DNA from: Immundisolibacteraceae bacterium | Lineage (GTDB): Bacteria; Pseudomonadota; Gammaproteobacteria; Immundisolibacterales; Immundisolibacteraceae | Assembly (NCBI GenBank): GCA_016763355.1 | Contig: JAESTY010000236.1 | Span: 1 to 5,994, forward strand | Direction: 5' to 3' | Length of the DNA stretch: 5,994 nucleotides | Shown here: piece by piece, positions 5,385 through 5,994 of the stretch | Layout of the letters: each line of letters begins with the position of its first letter | How positions within the stretch are numbered: the first letter of the stretch is position 1 | Made by a program: the position numbers and the translations under genes | Notes under the pieces: generated by a model | What the model was told of the DNA's origin: nothing | The model's input: the letters and a program-made list of their open reading frames with translations, nothing else | Databases searched by the model: none

Positions 5385-5740
5385 TAGCAGATCCTCCAGG
5401 TAGGCGGATGGAAAGTAAATGTTAGCGCGAATGATACCCGCTCTGAACCCTTTATCAATGGGGCTTCGGGGTGGTTTTGGAGAATAAATAGCTTTCTTTT
5501 TCGAGGTCGGTCTGTACCACTATGGGCTGGTATCGAGTTTACCATCGACATATCTAACTTATTTAATCATCTAGTTTTATTTACCGGTTTTGATTGCCAG
5601 TAAATCCAGCCTTTCACCGCCTATCAATATAGGTCACAGTGGTTAAACTGGAGTTTAAGGGCATACTTTATAGTTGTGTTCCCCATGAGCCATCGGCTAT
5701 CAGGGCGAAACCAGGGACGATAAAAAAACGGAGCCTACTG
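5385..5740. other. Divergent intergenic region between aldolase and exonuclease-like genes
   Basis: It holds the aldolase Shine-Dalgarno and promoter on the minus strand, and a possible + strand -10 (TATAGT, 5669-5674) with no recognisable -35. Small imperfect dyads are present (CCTAT-CAAT-ATAGG near 5620-5635; TTTACCGG with CCAGTAAA near 5580-5604). No gene, RNA or mobile element is recognised. Confidence 0.5.
5431..5458 (-). promoter_or_regulatory. Sigma-70-type promoter for the hydratase-aldolase gene
   Basis: On the minus strand TTGATA (-35, 5453-5458) and TATCAT (-10, 5431-5436) are separated by 16 bases, each matching five of six consensus positions. Transcription would begin near 5424, giving a leader of about 40 bases before the aldolase start at 5384. 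Confidence 0.65.
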
Positions 5741-5994
5741 ATGTTTAAACAGGTTGGAACTAAAGTTTGGGCGTTTGACGCTGAGTGGATACCGGATCCT
5801 ACGGCCGGCCGCATGCTATACGATATGGCCGACGAACCCGACGACCACGCGGTGATGGAAAAAATGTGGTTAGAAGGCGGTGGCAGCGAAGACAAGATCG
5901 TTGAGCAGTTCAAGCAATTGCCAATCTATGACATGTCTGAATTTGAGAAAATGGACGAGCTTACCGGCAAGCTTGATTGCATCGTTAATACGTC
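5741..5994 (+). CDS. Putative 3'-5' exonuclease-like protein, N-terminal part (runs off window)
   Basis: Open frame from ATG 5741 to the window end (84 complete codons, no stop), preceded by CGGAG with a seven-base spacing. The N-terminus reads KVWAFDAEWIPDP then AGRMLYDM. The Asp13-x-Glu15 pair on a hydrophobic strand is the arrangement of the Exo I motif in RNase H-like / DnaQ-fold 3'-5' exonucleases. The FDxEWxPDP...GRxLY pattern recalls uncharacterised proteins related to the exonuclease domain of DNA polymerase B. The rest of the visible part is acidic and unremarkable. The later Exo II and III motifs would lie outside the window, so the call is tentative; a conserved hypothetical protein is the safe reading. 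It is divergent from the aldolase and probably unrelated to the catabolic block. Confidence 0.6.
   Translation, partial: MFKQVGTKVWAFDAEWIPDPTAGRMLYDMADEPDDHAVMEKMWLEGGGSEDKIVEQFKQLPIYDMSEFEKMDELTGKLDCIVNT

Noticed and set aside
5700..5741. String AGGGCGAAACC-A-GGGACG upstream of the exonuclease-like gene, resembling the core of c-di-GMP-I (GEMM) riboswitches.
   Set aside because: The GNRA-capped hairpin that should separate the two core strings is reduced to one base, the second stem would run into the coding sequence, and no closing stem is seen. A covariance-model search (RF01051) would settle it; a score above threshold would reverse this.

Overview
The window looks like chromosomal DNA from a gammaproteobacterium with moderate GC, possibly a marine or oil-degrading relative. 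The basis is a NagZ cell-wall recycling gene, a PEP-CTERM sorting signal and a catabolic gene block with a naphthalene-pathway-type hydratase-aldolase. The taxon is inferred, since no rRNA or other marker is present.

Layout from left to right. Bases 1-596 (+) are the 3' part of nagZ. A bidirectional hairpin terminator (611-650) separates it from a convergent, very small gene on the minus strand (659-817). That gene encodes a 52-residue peptide consisting of a signal peptide joined almost directly to a PEP-CTERM membrane anchor. Its upstream region (818-1110) holds a near-consensus sigma-54 -24/-12 element, a perfect 17-bp inverted repeat overlapping that element, an AT-rich tract and a tandem 18-bp repeat about 150-180 bp upstream of the predicted start of transcription. 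This is the architecture expected of an RpoN/enhancer-binding-protein promoter, the type of control proposed for PEP-CTERM genes (PrsK/PrsR/RpoN).

Bases 1171-5384 carry four genes, all on the minus strand. In transcription order they are a hydratase-aldolase of the NahE/PhdJ type (class I, Schiff-base lysine visible), an epoxide-hydrolase-like alpha/beta hydrolase with an Asp nucleophile, a luciferase-like flavin-dependent monooxygenase (LLM), and a second alpha/beta hydrolase with a Ser nucleophile. The last two are tightly coupled: the Shine-Dalgarno of the final hydrolase lies inside the end of the LLM gene. A strong intrinsic terminator after the aldolase suggests it forms its own unit, driven by a good sigma-70 promoter at 5431-5458. 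Together the genes look like a catabolic module (oxygenation, epoxide opening, ester/lactone or C-C hydrolysis, and retro-aldol release of pyruvate or a related fragment). The substrate cannot be read from the sequence.

Bases 5741-5994 (+) begin a divergently oriented gene that runs off the window. Its N-terminus has an FDAEW (DxE) motif suggestive of a DnaQ/PolB-like 3'-5' exonuclease fold. No tRNA, rRNA, CRISPR array, transposase or insertion sequence was seen.
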